This document shows positions 4,812 through 5,087 of a stretch of DNA of 5,087 nucleotides, piece after piece; the stretch's first letter is position 1; every line of letters starts with the position of its first letter. The notes beneath the pieces are model-generated. The model was not told the origin of the DNA and searched no databases. It worked only from the letters and a program-made list of their open reading frames with translations. Source of the stretch: Desulfobacteraceae bacterium. Lineage in GTDB: Bacteria; Desulfobacterota; DSM-4660; Desulfatiglandales; HGW-15. Made by a program: the position numbers and the translations under genes. Location of the stretch: NCBI GenBank assembly GCA_003819975.1, contig RPPU01000364.1, forward strand, positions 1 to 5,087. Reading direction: 5' to 3'.

Positions 4812-5087
4812 GTGGGACGTTGTGAAAGCGCCGATTAAAGCCGGCGTGGAATAGGCGGTGAAAGTCCGCTACAGGGAAAGGAATAGCGAACCACCTTGCC
4901 CCCGAGCTATGCGTCGACGACCGGTGACGGCGTGGCGAAGCGTTAGTAGGGGAACACGCAGGCCAGGGGAGGAACCCCTCGCGTGGCTCAGTATTGAGCT
5001 CCGAAATCACCCCTCGGGAGTGCCGACCTTGTACAACGATGGGGAAGGCCACATGCACCGATTCGCCAGCGCGAGAATCGACGCAAC
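4812..5087 (+). mobile_element. Probable group II intron, 5' part (domain I); truncated by window edge
   Basis: From GTGGGAC at 4812, close to the GUGYG 5' end of bacterial group II introns, the sequence is a chain of RNA-like stems: GCGCCG/CGGCGT (4828-4833 and 4842-4847), GCGG-TGAAAGT-CCGC (4855-4869), CACGC/GCGTG (4955-4959 and 4981-4985) enclosing AGGGG-AGGAA-CCCCT (4965-4979), GCTCA-GTAT-TGAGC (4986-4999), and CGATTC/GAATCG (5059-5064 and 5075-5080). The GGTGAAAGTCC...GAATAGCGAACC stretch (4857-4891) and the TGACGGCGTGGCGAAGCGTTAGTAGG-like run (4925-4950) look like the conserved first domain of introns that encode a reverse transcriptase. The catalytic domains V and VI and the maturase gene would be further right. 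Group II introns self-splice and retrohome through IBS-EBS pairing. The exact 5' boundary is uncertain; another structured RNA is the alternative. Confidence 0.62.

Noticed and set aside
4438..5058. 206-codon open frame on the minus strand
   Set aside because: It runs antisense through an intrinsic terminator and a region full of RNA-like hairpins, has no ribosome-binding site and no protein-like domain pattern. Long antisense frames are common over GC-rich structured introns.

Overview
This is a bacterial chromosomal window with moderate-GC core genes interrupted by AT-rich accessory DNA. The lipoprotein signal peptide indicates a Gram-negative-type envelope. The style of the RhlE helicase, the VapBC pair and the probable group II intron would fit a Desulfobacterota (deltaproteobacterial) genome, but that is a low-confidence inference.

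Layout. On the minus strand, positions 1-721 carry the N-terminal 240 codons of an HI0933/BaiN-type FAD-dependent oxidoreductase whose C-terminus lies off the left edge. Divergently, 865-1567 hold a compact toxin-antitoxin operon: a near-consensus promoter with a palindrome over its -10 box, an 85-aa ribbon-helix-helix antitoxin, and a 127-aa PIN-domain ribonuclease toxin overlapping it by 4 bases. Positions 1568-2140 contain no convincing gene, only AT-rich DNA, a GC-rich islet and several inverted repeats, including a bidirectional terminator-like hairpin at 1880-1924. A 428-aa DEAD-box RNA helicase of the RhlE type follows (2222-3508), preceded by a structured leader and closed by a strong intrinsic terminator (3572-3605).

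The right third is a patchwork. On the minus strand at 3561-3998 lies a headless reading frame that resembles the C-terminal half of an alpha/beta hydrolase and reads straight into the helicase terminator, so it is probably a relic. A consensus sigma-70-type promoter (3647-3676) with a palindrome just upstream fires on the plus strand, antisense to this relic and towards a very AT-rich 146-aa lipoprotein gene (4014-4454) that has its own terminator (4512-4538). From about 4812 to the right edge the sequence is a dense series of RNA-like hairpins that I read as the 5' part (domain I) of a group II intron; its reverse transcriptase would lie beyond the window.

The genes do not form one pathway. 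The helicase and oxidoreductase look like resident chromosomal genes; the toxin-antitoxin pair, the lipoprotein, the hydrolase relic and the intron look like successive insertions and decay. I found no CRISPR array, tRNA, rRNA or recognisable new defence system. The least explained signals are the promoter/operator upstream of the lipoprotein gene and the overlapping hairpins at 1880-1955.
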